Assembly: GCA_013146195.2 (NCBI GenBank)
Contig: CM028379.1
Location: 54,943,693-55,007,692 of the forward strand
Reading direction: 5' to 3'
DNA: 64,000 nucleotides
From: Codonopsis lanceolata
Taxonomy: Eukaryota; Streptophyta; Magnoliopsida; Asterales; Campanulaceae
Numbering within the stretch: the first letter of the stretch is position 1; each line of letters begins with the position of its first letter. Made by a program: the position numbers and the translations under genes. A model generated the notes under the pieces. It did not search any database. It was not told where the DNA came from and saw only the letters and a list, made by a program, of their open reading frames with translations. This document shows positions 45,042 through 57,310 of this stretch, one piece after another.

Positions 45042-47225
45042 TCAATAGGACTGAGGGTCTTGCCCGTTCATACATTTAGATGGCCTGTGCAGGGGGATGC
45101 CCGACCTTGCGTACATAGATCGTGGCTGGTGAAGGCAAGTTGACTTCATCTTTCTTGGAGATTTTAACTCCCTGCTCGGGAGTTGGGTCTTCTTGTTAGT
45201 TGACAACCCATTGAATCTGAGGGGCTTACCGCCTCTTATTCTATTGGGCTGTGCGCGCTGATTGTCTTTGACGTTGTTGCCTGGTCCTTTGTCTTTTTTG
45301 AAGCGATCCAATTTGCCCGCGTTGATTATCTTCTGAAACTCTTGCTTCAACACGTTACAACTCCTTGTATCATGACTGTGATCGTGGTGGTAATCACAGT
45401 ACTTGGAGTTGTCCCTGGTGTGAGCGAACTCAGGGTTGAGCGGGTATAGGATAGGCAGGACATCTCCGACCTGGAACATGATGTCTTCCTGAGTCGTGTT
45501 CAGGGGAGTAAACTATGGCTCTCTGAATCTCTGTTTAGGAGTGGAAGTTCGGTTCTGATCTCTGCGTGGGCGGTTGTTGCCCTCCGAGCTCTAGTCAGCT
45601 AGCGTGGCCGAGCTGTCCTCTGAGTATTGTCCTTTCTTTTTGAGTTGTCATCCTTAGTATTTTCTGTCGAGCAGAATGAGTGTAAATTGGCAGCCAATTC
45701 TACTTTTGAGGTGTTGGGGTTCATTGTCAGTATGGTTTTCAATGGCCTCGACCTCATGTTGTTTAGATAGCAGAAAGTGATCTCTGGGTCATCGGTCGTT
45801 TTCACTTGCTTGAGCATCTCCTAGAACCGCTTGAGGTAGCTACTATAAGACTCGTGGTCGCCTTGCTTGATTTTGCCCAAGTCGAATCTGTTCTTGGGCG
45901 TGAGTCCTGCAATGCTGAACTCTTCCAAGAAGCTTTTCCTAAGGTCTTCCCAACTACCAATTGATCCGTGATGAACTTTCCCCAGCCATGCTTGGGCCTT
46001 GCCTTGGAATGCGCCCTCAAAAGCTCTTATCTTAAGCGCCTCGATGTCTGTGACCATTCAGATCTGTGCCTCGAATGACTGAGCCAATCGTTTGTCTGCA
46101 TCTTCCCGAAGTATTTTTTGAACTGCGGGAAGGTAATTCCTTGCACGGGTGGCGCGTTTTCGATCTCCGGGGTGAAGGGGCTTCCTTTAGCGGCTTTGTG
46201 GCATCGAAACCGGGCTTGGCCATGGTTAATTCGGCCATTTTCTTGGCCATCTCTTTCTTTATGGCTTTCATTTCGTCACCTAACCACTTCTCAGCATCGA
46301 TTGTGAGTCTGGTCGAGGTGGTGTGCGATGAGCCCCTTGAGCGGATATCCTCTGACTGACTCTACCCTCTTGTAGATTTCCTTGGCTGCATGGATCTTGC
46401 TGAGCGAGCAGGCTCAACGGAATATCTGACCGAGGTGGGATAGTAAGTTGGGTCATAATAAACTTCAACCTATTGCTCGGCCCGAGCTCTGTGTCTTGGT
46501 CGCTGCTCCTTTGCCTCGGCGTACTCACGAGCTCGGCGATAGTTGTCCCTCTGCGAGCATGATGCTCTTGTCCACGGTGATGGTGATGACGAGACATATT
46601 CTAGCAGCTGTACCTGCTCTTTGCCTAATCATCCACCCTTTGTTCCTGATTCTCTCGATTCGAGGGTACGCGAACGATAGAGGGAAATCGTTTACTCGGA
46701 GTGGGCAGTTGTTGGGAGGCCGGGCCATTGCCAACAGGTACGAGATTAATGGGAGCGGGCAATGCGAACTCTGCAATAAGCACCGGGGCGTGGCCCAAGG
46801 CGAGCAACTATTTATTTAGAGCGTACATTTTATTGTAGTAGTCTGCTTACACTTGTAAGGCACCAGCCTGTTGCTCGGGGGTTAGCCCGGGTAAGGTCGC
46901 CTGGCTACCATGACCATTTTCTCTTTAACGGTTTAGCTGAACCCTGAGGTCTTGAGCACGATCCTGCTGCTCGTTGATTACTTTGCGAGCATCTCGTTGA
47001 CTCGTTTGATTATGACTGACATGTTGGGACAATTGTTCCTCAACATAAGGAACGTCCTCACCATGAGCTGCATGCCAAGCAACCATCTTCTGGTTTCTCA
47101 TTTGCACCCCTTGTTGTGGTGCCCTCGGTGGCAGGTCACCGGGTAGTGGGTTTTTCCCAACTAACTAGGCTGCCAGCCCGGTGGTTACTAGCAGTGGCGT
47201 GATGCTTGCTACCCTTGCTAGCCAT
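45042..47225 (-). pseudogene. gag: Gag of Tat-3
   Basis: The ATG at 47225 (MASKGSKHH) follows the PBS. The gag domain is readable as EALKIRAFEGAFQGKAQAWL and YSSYLKRF (46057-45821), then after a stop TIPMN-like sequence continues in frame. A zinc-finger-like motif (YCDYHHDHSHDTRSC) lies near 45390-45350, followed by a basic tail ending at 45042. Frames change between 47100 and 46060. Compared with Tat-1 the N-terminus is unrelated and no SR repeat is seen. No protease follows. Confidence 0.8.
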
Positions 47226-47288
47226 TGCAATAAAACTGATTATCGAAAGACTCACCGGAAAACTGGTAGAAAGTTTTAAAACTTCTTT

Positions 47289-47304
47289 CCCAGCCATGGA
47301 ACCA
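47289..47304 (-). other. Primer-binding site of Tat-3
   Basis: TGGTTCCATGGCTGGG on the minus strand, three bases inside the 5' LTR. Confidence 0.65.
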
Positions 47305-47307
47305 AAC

Positions 47308-48099
47308 TGATGAGACAAAAATGCAGCTTGGGTCGTCCGTGTGATGGATATGATATATGGGTTTGTTCTGCTTCCTTGAACCTGATTAAGATCACGAAAA
47401 CACCTTAGTGGGAGTGCAAGGCTTGGCCTCGCAAAACCACTTTGGCATGAGAGTAAATATCGTGTAAGAAAGTCAAAAGAGAATTTGACAGAGGTTCGAG
47501 GCTCAAGAAATAGTATGTACCTTCAATATGGTTTATGAAGGGGTATTTATAGGCCCACAATATCATTGAATCCGTTAAGGATTCAACTTCCATAATTACC
47601 TAGCCAATTTAAGAGGAAATCCCTAAATTATAGGCGTGATAAGCGACTGGCCGCATAAATGTAGGAGTAGATAAGGTAAGTTTCCTGCTCGGATAAAGAA
47701 ACCTTTGACTTGTCTTGGAGAGCAAGTTTCTGAAGTTTCTGCTCGATTATTGCCCGGGCGAGCAAGGCTCTGCCCGGCTATATGATACAGGTCTGTTGAA
47801 GACAAGTATAGATCCCGGGCATGGCCCCTAGTCGGGCAGGCGAAGTTTGTGCTCGACTAGGTTTGGACGGGATGAGTCTGATTTTTGCCTAATATGAGTG
47901 TGGTCCCCGGGCATGGCCCCTGGTCGGGCAGGCAAGGTCTGTGCCCGGCCAGATTTAGGCGGGAGTTGTATTACTCATTACTCGATATCTTGCTAGTTCT
48001 GCCCGCTAGGTCGGTGGGTCCCATGACCGTTGAGCTCTTGACTGAAGAGTGATATGTGCTCGTGTTTTGTTCATGACCGGGTTTAGGCCGGGCACATCA
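47308..48099 (-). repeat. Tat-3 5' LTR
   Basis: 792 bp, TGATGTGCCCGGCC...CTCATCA on the minus strand. It contains a TATA motif (CTATAAATA, about 47543-47552) and an internal direct repeat of about 90 bp starting CCCGGGCATGGCCCCT (47813 and 47908). Confidence 0.82.
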
Positions 48100-48147
48100 G
48101 ATGCAATCTCGAATAACATGAATGCAAGACGTGAGCAACACCATGTA

Positions 48148-48275
48148 CTCCATCCGTTTTCAAATTATCGTCATTCTTTCCTTTTTTCATCAGTTCTAAA
48201 ATAATTTTCTTTCAAGACTTTTCCCTTTAGAAAAACATTTTTATCACTTTGCTCATACTTTTTTAACCTACTTGA
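48148..48275. mobile_element. Stowaway-like MITE fragment, interrupted by hAT-1
   Basis: CTCCATCCGTTTTCAAATTATC after TA resembles a Stowaway left end. The hAT element at 48284 interrupts it. The sequence after the hAT (from 49975) has no clear right terminus. Confidence 0.45.
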
Positions 48276-48283
48276 ATTATGGC

Positions 48284-49966
48284 TAGTGGTGACATTTTTT
48301 TATCCGCACCCATTTGTCCGCCCAAACCGTCCAAGAAATAATTGGTATATGGTCACACCCAAAATTTTAAGTGGGCACAAATGTGCATGCCCTTTTGAGC
48401 CTATTAATTATGATGGGTTAAATGGACTCTCACGCTAAAACCCATTATCTTTTTTCTTCCAATTTCGCTCCGGTTTTTGCTCTTTCTAATCACTCCCTTC
48501 GCCTTCCTAACATTCAACCGCATCCACCATTTTTTCATCTCTCTCCTCCATGTTTATCCATTATAAAAAAATGCATTGAAAAGTCAACTTGAGTTATTTT
48601 GAGTTTCTTTTTAATTTGTTAAATTATTATATAAATTGGGAAATTTAAATTTAATTATCATAATTTGAAATTACAAATGTAACCTTTGCATGGTAATGTA
48701 ACTCAAATTCATGACAACAATTTAGATTTTTTTTGGATTGATGACATGGCAAGTGAGGGGCATGTTTGACCTTCCAGCTTTAAAAAATTAATAGGGGGTA
48801 TAAGATAATTTATTCTGATTAAAAATGTGAAAACTTCTTTAATTTTTTCTTAACTTTTTTTGCTAGAGCTAGCGATTATCTTGTGAAGATGGGGTGAAAA
48901 GGAACTATATTATATTAGTTATTCGATCTCTGCAGTCTTAACAGTTGTATAAAAAAGAAATGGAACAAGTTTTTAATTGTGATATGCAACTTTATGAGTA
49001 TTTTAGAAATGAAAATGCATTCAGAGCTGTCTTAATTTGTGAATAAATCAAAGATATTTTAATCTTTTTGAGATTGAGATGAAATATTATTTTAATTATT
49101 TAGATTGGTTAAAGATATTTTATCCACATCAAATTTATTTCTTATTATTCTTTATACGAAAATGATAGGGATATACATTTTCTTGTATAGACTTGTATTA
49201 TTGACAATTACAACCTAAAACTCGTTAACCATCCAACTCGGCGTGAAAATTACCCAACCCTATCAGTTAACATTTTTACGTCGAAACAGATAACCCGTTT
49301 CAATCCCAAAAAAATAACGAACCGGGCCGGGTCGGGTAACACGTTACCCCACTCTGACTTTATAGTTTTTACTCTATGAATGTATGGATTTTTGGAAAAA
49401 ATTCAGATTAAGACGGATAGACCTGTTTTAACCCGACTCATTTTAACTTGACCTATTTAAACTCGTTTAATATTTGAGTTCTAACGGGTCTTGACTCATT
49501 TTGACCAATTATCTGACTCATACTTGACTCAACACACCCAATTGACAAGTTTAACTTGTATCTTAATTTCAGAAATCAAACATGTGATAACTTAGACTAA
49601 GCCAAATTACAAATTACCAATGAATCACAATTTAAGTTGGAATGAAAAACTTAAACAAAAAAATAGAAGATTGAATTGGGGGTTACAACAACAAAAATAT
49701 GGAATCTGCTCAAGAGATGAGCAAAAATACAATTTTTTTTTGTGAAATTAATGTTTTTGTAATGTTGAGTATTTTTTTAAGCGAAATGAATGTTTTGTAA
49801 TTTTGTATTTATTTGAAAATTTTGTGTTAATGAGTAAATTGGTGCTCATACCCATTTATTACTTAGTCATATATGCTCATGTTATTAAATGAGCACTTAC
49901 TCGCTGACCCATTTAAGCTCATTGTCCATATTGGCACCGCCCATACGTGACCGCTTGTCACCTCTA
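48284..49966. mobile_element. hAT-1: non-autonomous hAT element
   Basis: Termini TAGTGGTGACA and (reverse complement) TAGAGGTGACA match in 10 of 11 bases. A perfect 8-bp TSD, ATTATGGC, flanks it (48276-48283, 49967-49974). 1683 bp without transposase. The interior includes the tract at 49200-49560 rich in GGGTCGGGTAAC-like words. Confidence 0.88.
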
Positions 49967-49974
49967 ATTATGGC

Positions 49975-50430
49975 CACATACTCAAGGAAATTATAGGAAA
50001 CCACACATTTTACCAATATTTATAAGGTAAAAACTTATGTAGGGCGGTTTTACGGCTCTTAAATATGTAAGACGGAACCCCAAAAATAATAAAAAGAAGG
50101 ATGATGGAGTGGGTAACCCATCAACAAAGACCGCGGGTTACTCAATAAAAACGGGTGAAAATGTGAGAGAAAATAGGAAAAAATCGAACAAATAGGGCTG
50201 AAACCCACGGATCGACCTGGATCTGCCTACAAAGCTCACGTGTCGCCCAAAAGGAGGCTCGCCACGTGTCGGCTCGGTAGGCTAGCCAGCGCATTAATGA
50301 GATGTTTCTTATTTTGCTCCGGTGCCCCTGCTCTTTTAACATTTGCTGCCAAAATTTCCTTCCTTCCAAACATTGTAATTTAATCCTCTGTCAGCTCTAT
50401 TAGCCCTCCATTAGCTTCATTTACCATGGG
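49975..50430. other. Intergenic DNA
   Basis: No gene supported. A short moderately GC-rich part (50190-50290, CACGTGTCGGC) stands out from its AT-rich surroundings. Confidence 0.4.
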
Positions 50431-50439
50431 ATACTTGAC

Positions 50440-50990
50440 GGAGTTTGACGAAATGCTAAGTGACATATTTAAAGTCAAACGTGACATATTTAAAAGACAA
50501 AAGTCACATATTTTAAGGTCAAAAGTTACACTATAAAGTGAAAAAATTATTATAATTTTACTAAAATGGAAAGTAACACTCTTAATAATAAAATGTGATA
50601 CATTTAATATTAAAAAAATACTTTAAACCTAACAATGACTGATAAAAGTGACACATTTAATACTAAAGCGTGACACTTTGAATGTTATAAGCCTATAAAT
50701 TAAGTAACACTTTCATCGTTACACGTCAAAAAGTGACAGCTTTCATTTATGATGCTAAGTAACACTTTTTAAAGTAAAAGTGACACATTTAAGACCAAAA
50801 GTAAGACATTTAATATTAAAAAGTAATATCTTTTAAATGAAAAAAAAAGAAGATACTTTTTATTAAAAACGCAAAGTGACACATTTTATACTGAAAAATG
50901 ACACATTTTATACTGAGAAGTGACACATTTTATACTGAAAAGTGATACATTTAATACTAAAAAGTTACACTCTTCATTTATACACATGAG
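50440..50990. repeat. Degenerate 22-bp repeat tract (GTGACACATTT)
   Basis: AAGTGACACATTTTATACTGA-like units repeat, most regular at 50876-50965 with four consecutive units of 21-22 bp. More scattered copies extend upstream to about 50460. Confidence 0.82.
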
Positions 50991-51229
50991 GGGTGATGCT
51001 GTAATTTTCAAAATTCGAAAGGTTGCACTGAGATTACTGAATTTTGGCCCATTTAACACGCTTTTACGGATTAAAGATTCGTAGCATCGTTTTGAGAGAG
51101 ACCTACTCTATTTATAATATAGTTAATTAATTTGTAAAATTGCGGGTAGGTCCACTTTTCAAAATATTTAATCTCTACAGTACACATTTTTTATTTTCAA
51201 CCGAAAAAAGGCATTTTTTGTGATAAAAT

Positions 51230-52040
51230 GACTACGATACCCTTAATGAGCTTTGGCGTTACATATTCATTATTTTTGCACCACAATTAAACAATTAAAC
51301 TTTATGAATCGTGGTACAACAATTTTACATGAATTAAACTTTTGAACATTTTTGTGTTAAAGTGTAAAAAATTAAAATTTTCAATAAATTACAGATATAA
51401 AGTGCAAATATATCGCGATACCCTGTAAAACTATGCTAGCTTACATTTATGTCATTTTTTTCACCACAAGACAATACAATTAAACTTTATGTGTTAAAAC
51501 TCGTGCTACAACAATTTACATGAATTTGTTAATTTTGAGCACGATGAAAAAGGATGTTAAAGTGTAAAAAATTAATTAATTTTCAATAAATTACGATAAA
51601 GTGCGAAATATATCGCGGTACAACTTTAGCTTTTGTTGTGAAAGGTTGTAACTTTTGAATTTGTTAGATGCAAAAAATTGTTAAAGTGCAAAAAATCAAT
51701 TAAGTTTTAATAAATTACAGTATAAAATGTAAATATATCGCGGTGCAACAATTTTAAAAAAAGAATCGCAGTGCAAAGCAATGATATCTTTTTGAATTTG
51801 TGAATCGCGGTACAAAACTATGCCAGCTTTTGAATTTGTGAATCTCAGTGCAAAGATTTTTGAATCACGGTTTGAAAAGATTGTTAAAGTGCAAAAAAAG
51901 TAATTAATTTTCATTAAATTACAGTATAAAGTGCAAATATATTGTGGTGCAACAATTTTATATAGATCAAACTTTTGAACCGCGATGCAAAAATAATGTA
52001 ATGAAATTTATGAATCGCGGTACAAAAGCATAAAAAACCA
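51230..52040. repeat. Degenerate long tandem repeat (AAATATATCGCGGTGCAAC)
   Basis: Segments containing AAATTACAG(A)TATAAAGTGC followed by ATATATCGCGGT recur at about 51385, 51590, 51712 and 51912. TGAATCGCGGTAC words lie between them. Periods are about 125-200 bp. Confidence 0.72.
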
Positions 52041-53685
52041 GTTTACGTCATCCACTTCTTCTTTAATCTCTTCCGTCGTAAGCCTTATTTTTTTTGCCCA
52101 TTCTCCATCTTCGTCTCAACTGAAAAATCCAACCCAGCACAGATCTGTTATAGTTTCGTATTTCATGAATCAAAAAACTCGTTTACCTTTAGGGGGTGTT
52201 GCCCCCAAACCCCCATGAATGGGCGCTGCCCTCTCGACCCACATGACTTAATCGGGCAGGCCGATTCCCATTTTGTTGCACATAATTGTGATTTTTGAAT
52301 CCAAAGTGTGTTATCTGAGCTGTTGAAGAAGATGGTGATATATTTGGAACAATATTTCAAAAAGTAGTCTTTGACGGTTGAAAAAAAACGGTGGACTTTT
52401 GAGGTTAAAAATTTTAAAAAAAGGACTGGCCAAAATTTTTGTCAATTAATTTTTATTTAATGGTGTGTTGGGTCCAAAAAGACTATAATTTGAAAACAAA
52501 GTGAGTAATTTTCAACGGATAAAATTGTAACCTCCCTTAGGCGCGATTTTAATACGGACACATTCCCTGCTAGTTGTCTTGCATACCAATGAGGTCAGCC
52601 AAAACGATGGTTTGAGCAGTGAGAGGTAAGTGTCCTAGAGATCATGTGTCATAGTTATTAACATCAACTATTTGTAAGACCCTAGAATCATGCGTTGAAC
52701 ATATGGATATATATTATTTTTTAATTAAGTTATACTTAATAAAATGAAAACAAAAAATAAAATTAAATGAATAAAGAAATAATAATGTAGGAGGAAACTA
52801 ATTAAATATAAATTTATTATTGTGGTTGTAATATTATAGATTCTGAAAATTTTCCTAATACAAAATATTAACAAATCCGTATTCTTTCTTCAAGATTCGT
52901 AAGATCTAAAAAAAAAAAAAAATCTTTAACTCGTTTTACAATATTAAGAAAAATGGTCACAGATAAATTGAGGTAAAAAAAATAATAAAGAATTCATCTT
53001 TTCCAGCAAAATTCAATGCCCGTGTAGGTTGATCTTCAATTGGTTCGTTCGGAATGCGAGTGTTGTTCATGGTTTTGTTCGATCTAAATTGGCTAGTGTG
53101 CTCTTGTCTATTATGACATTACATTAATTTTCATGTTTGACCTAACTTCAAAATGGCTAAGTGACATTTAACATTTTTCTATTATAGATGAAAGTAATAG
53201 ATCTAGTTGATTTCAAAATCTGTAATTTATTATACAATATTAACATTTGATTTTTTTTATATAAATAAAAGTAATACTCCTATCATAAAGAGCAAAAAAT
53301 CAACATAAAAGTCGATTGTATTTAGAGAGCTGAATTGGAAAACCATAATATTGCAAAAGGACTTGTTTTAATCATGTGAAATCAAACACTACATACGAAG
53401 CATATGATCTATTAAAAAGAAAAGAAAGTGGCATCAATATATGAAGTTTAAAAATAATCAAAATGTAAAGATAAAGAAAAAGAGTGAACTTAATAAGATG
53501 ATGTAACGTTAATAAAAAAATATTTTTAACCTAATATATTAAATATGTAGAATAAAAAAATTGAGAAATAGAAACTTGTGCATTGTTTCCTCTTTCAATG
53601 CACAACTATGGATGAGAGTTTCTTTTTTTGGTAATAGCTTTTAGGCGGAAACTTGCTTTATTTAGAAGTATTATGTGTATCTGTC

Positions 53686-53686
<1 letters not shown>
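52041..53686. other. AT-rich intergenic DNA
   Basis: No gene or delimited transposon seen. Confidence 0.45.

Positions 53687-53760
<74 letters not shown>
53687..53760. repeat. (AT)n microsatellite
   Basis: About 74 bp of TA dinucleotides. A frame through it encodes a Tyr-Ile run and is not a gene. Confidence 0.95.
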
Positions 53761-53763
<3 letters not shown>

Positions 53764-54099
53764 TTTACTCAAGTGGTAATACGAGTATTTCAAATCTACT
53801 TAACAACAAAAATTAATGAAATCTCAAAATGGGGTAATTTTTTGACAAAATTATTGTTCGGTCGCCTAACTGAATATTTTGAAAGTATAGTGACCTATAT
53901 GAACATTTTGAAAAAATAGAACGGTCAGAAAACCTTTTTCCCTAATTTATAAGTAATGTAGTTCAGATCTTGGGATTATCTCAACATCTTTTTGACCGAA
54001 GCAAATACACCATTAAATATAGTGATTTGCTCTTATAAATATTTGATGAGCTCAAGATTTCTATGAATTTTCCCTTTAATTTCCTTTTATTTATACTAT

Positions 54100-55930
54100 T
54101 TTTGAGTTAATTATACCTTGAAATTATTATTACTTGTGTAGTTGTTAAAATCATTCGGCCAAGGTTTAATTGAGCATTCATGGTTTTTAACACGAAGTTT
54201 GAGGCAATTTCAGGTTGCAAATTTGAGTTACAAATCATTCGATTAAAGTCTGTTGAGTTCGGTCAAGAGTTCCAAGACAAAGAAGGTCTAATGGAGGCTA
54301 ATTGGGCTATTGCAAGAGCTGAAGGGGGAAGGACCTTCGCCAAGCACCCTCATATCTTCAGGGGCACCGGAGAACAACCCAATTCACTAGTGGAGGCCGA
54401 CACAATTTCAGAATATTGTTTCCGCACTCCACGTCAACCTTCTCTCCATAGTTTGGCGACCCACGTCCTCCTGCTCTATAACGAATGTTTCCTGGCCCAT
54501 TTCTCATTTCCAGCTCGCCTTTTCACCCTTTCTCCCTCACATGCTGGACCGCTTTCATCATGGGTGACCCGCGTGTCCTTCCTTGGGTTGCCCCTCTCCC
54601 CGCTGTGACCCATGAGCCCTTTCTTTTCCATTTTAGCCCCTAGTACTCCTCTCCTTTTATATATCCTTAACATCCCCATTTTTCCATAACATCACCCCAT
54701 ATACGGGCTCTGAGCCCATTTGGGGGCATCAGCCCCCTACTTTCCTGCATGCTTCCAAAAATTGTTCAATATTGAAGGAGTAACAAATCAAAAGTCAAGG
54801 AAGCATTTGCAAGCAATTCCAACCCCGGATTCGCACATCATTTGGTTTAATTTTTCTAACCTATATTTTTGAGATATTTATTGTATTTATCGGGTTGAAT
54901 AGCTTGTAATTGTGGAATTGGTTTTAAGCTTAAATGATTTATGGAATCCAATTATTTTCTATGTCAAATGTAGTGTTTTAATTTAATCTCTTTCTTTATT
55001 TAGTACACATTCATGTTCGGTTATTATTTTGTGGATTTAATACTTTTAATTGATTGACATTAATTAAATGATTTTAAAAATACTTAGGATCCGTGAGAGC
55101 TACCTTTAAATTTCGAAACAATCAATTTAATAGTTGGTGTTTTTGTGACACAAACTAATAGCTATTTTGAGAATTTATTTCGACACGCAATCAATCCACC
55201 TTAGTCATTCGCGAGGTAGGGGAGATTAGGGTTGCTATAAGATGCGAGATCCTGTAGTTAACTAATTTCGTGTTTTCGGCTACCAAAATGATTTGTAAAA
55301 AAATCGATATAATATATTTTTGTGAAGTATTACATTTGTGCTTGGTTATTATTGTGTGTTCCTAATACTTTTAATAGTTTAGCCAACCGTTAGATAATCA
55401 CTAGAATTATAGGATACGTAGCGAGAACCCTTCCTAATAATTCTGAAATCACAATAATTGTTTGCGTGACGTGAGATCGAGAGAAGATCGTGTGTAGATA
55501 GTCATTGAGTGTTTGTTTTGACACGCGACTATTTTCTCTTATATTATAAGATGCGAGAGCTCATTGTAAAGAGTTTTAACTAGACTATAAGATGCGAGAA
55601 CCCGTAGTGAATAGCATAGTGCGCCCGACTATCAAGATTTGAGTTAAAGAAAAGTAAAAAGATGATTAAATTAGATACAAACTATTTTCTCTTATATTAT
55701 CACACTCCTTTTTTTTTTTTTTTTTGATGTTGCCAAACCACTTCCGCGTTATTGTAATTTTAATTGCTTTCTTTAGTTTTAAATTCATTTTCTTTTAGCT
55801 AAAATATTATTAGTTAGTCTAATTCTGGTATTTAGTTGGAGTGGAAATTACATACATTCTCTGTGGGATCGATACTCATACTTATGTATACTTTATTATT
55901 TGATACAGTCAGATATTTTTGCCTTAGTTG
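54100..55930 (+). mobile_element. Possible solo LTR (gypsy-type)
   Basis: It holds a TATA box (CTTTTATATATCC at about 54653), a GC-richer upstream part, and near the end TCTCTGTGGGATCGATACTC, a wording typical of the end of some plant gypsy LTRs. No PBS or coding region follows and no TSD was found. A 142-codon frame at 54180-54608 shows no known domain and is probably incidental. Confidence 0.35.
55236..55605. repeat. TATAAGATGCGAGA repeats
   Basis: The word occurs at about 55237, 55547 and 55587, followed each time by a CC/CT-T-GTAGT-like stretch. Confidence 0.7.
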
Positions 55931-56186
55931 CGGGATATGTAATTAGTTCAGTTGGCAGTTCGTAAATTGTCATATTTCGAAAAAGAAGAAAAAAAAGAAG
56001 TAGAAGAAGAAAGAGTTCGTACTTGCATTCTTTCGGGCTTTGAAAGCAGCTAGCCCATTGTTTCTTCTCCTATGTGATTTGTGTTAAGAATATAGGGGGG
56101 GGCTCAATGTATAAAACCTAAAGTGTTAGTGGTTAAAAGACTTTAGGGGTTGTGAATGTAAATCTGTAATAGTTGTGTATTAGCGG

Positions 56187-56748
56187 TAGAAGTGACAAAT
56201 GGGTAGGTATGAACGGGTATGTGCGGCGTCCATATGGGCAATGGACTCAAATGGACGGGTGAGTAAGTGCTTATTTAACAATACAAGCATATATGAGCGG
56301 GTAATAAACGGGCATGGGCGCCCATGGACGCCCATCTACTCACTATCACAAAATTATCAAATAAATACAATAATTACAAAAAAAAAACATTCTTTAACAA
56401 AAAATACTCAAAAATTTCAAAAACATTAATTTCACCAAAAAAATAAAAATTAAATATGCATTTTTACTCTTCTCTATGAATCCATCTATATATAATGTAA
56501 CATGGACAAATTTTTTATTTTTATTTTTATAAAAAGAGAACGCGGGAAACCTAAAGATAAAACTTATTAAGAGGAAGATGACAAACTCTTTCCTGTATTA
56601 ATTTTTCAATCTAATCCAAAAGATAGAAGTTTGAAAGGAGTAAAAGTGGATCATTCAATTCTCTATAGGAATTACGAAACGTGAGATCGGGGAGGGGGAG
56701 GGGGAGGAGGAGGGACGGGGAGGGGATCCAACACACATCACAAATTTG

Positions 56749-56794
<46 letters not shown>

Positions 56795-57150
56795 ATATGT
56801 TAAACGTCATTATTAATTTTAAGTTATTTTATAATTATATATATAATTGATAAAGTAAAGTAGCTCGTGTTTACTTTTCAATGTATTCTTTTCCATGATG
56901 GAGAAACATGGTGGAGAGAGGTGGATATAATGGTAGATGCAGTCGAATATTCGAAAGACGGACGGAGCAAAATTAGAAGAGTAAGAGAATGAGTTTTAGA
57001 ATGGGTGCCAAAGTGGACGCCTATTTAACCCATCATAATTAATGGTCTCAAATAAACATGTCTATTTATATCCACTTAAAATTTTGGATGTGCTAGTACT
57101 TATATTTTATTCAACGGACAAATGGGAACCATAAAAAATTACCACCTCTA
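56187..57150. mobile_element. hAT-2: non-autonomous hAT element
   Basis: Termini TAGAAGTGACAAATGGG and (reverse complement) TAGAGGTGGTAATTTTT. Perfect 8-bp TSD ATTAGCGG (56179-56186, 57151-57158). 964 bp. Internal sequence near the right end (AACCCATCATAATTAATGG) is the reverse complement of sequence in hAT-1 (about 48405), so the two belong to one family. It includes an (AT)n (56750-56790) and a G-rich tract. Confidence 0.88.
56689..56727 (+). repeat. G-rich tract with quadruplex potential
   Basis: Successive runs of 3-5 G separated by single A or AGG, inside hAT-2 just before an (AT)n. Confidence 0.8.
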
Positions 57151-57310
57151 ATTAGCGGTTAGAAGAAGGGAATCTTTCTGTTAAAACTGCTTATAACCCC
57201 CAATTTGGGGCTTCGGGCTGTGTATATGATTGAAAGGAGATTAATAAGAATTCTCTCTCAAACCTCAAATGCTCTCTCTAAATTCGAGAATTTGATAAGT
57301 TTTAAGAAAT

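Larger units (their letters stand above)
40281..48099 (-). mobile_element. Tat-3: Tat-lineage element lacking pol
   Basis: Minus-strand order: 5' LTR (47308-48099), PBS, gag (47225-45042), spacer, aORF on the plus strand (41406-44240), polypurine tract, truncated 3' LTR (40281-40526). No protease, RT, RNase H or integrase words occur between gag and the aORF. It is either a deletion derivative or a non-autonomous gag-plus-aORF element. Confidence 0.85.
56082..57310 (+). mobile_element. Possible solo LTR of a Ty1/copia element, split by hAT-2
   Basis: It starts TGTTAAGAATATAGGGGG. After removing hAT-2 it continues with GTGTATATGATTGAAAGG and CTCTCTCAAACCTC, the usual style of short Ale/Retrofit-type LTRs (about 265 bp in total). 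The right end is uncertain and no TSD was found. Confidence 0.33.

Noticed and set aside
53628..53816. Small Tyr-Ile repeat protein
   Set aside because: It is a translation of an (AT)n microsatellite.
54180..54608. 142-codon frame as a host gene
   Set aside because: No recognisable domain and no gene context; it lies in an LTR-like region with a promoter motif downstream.
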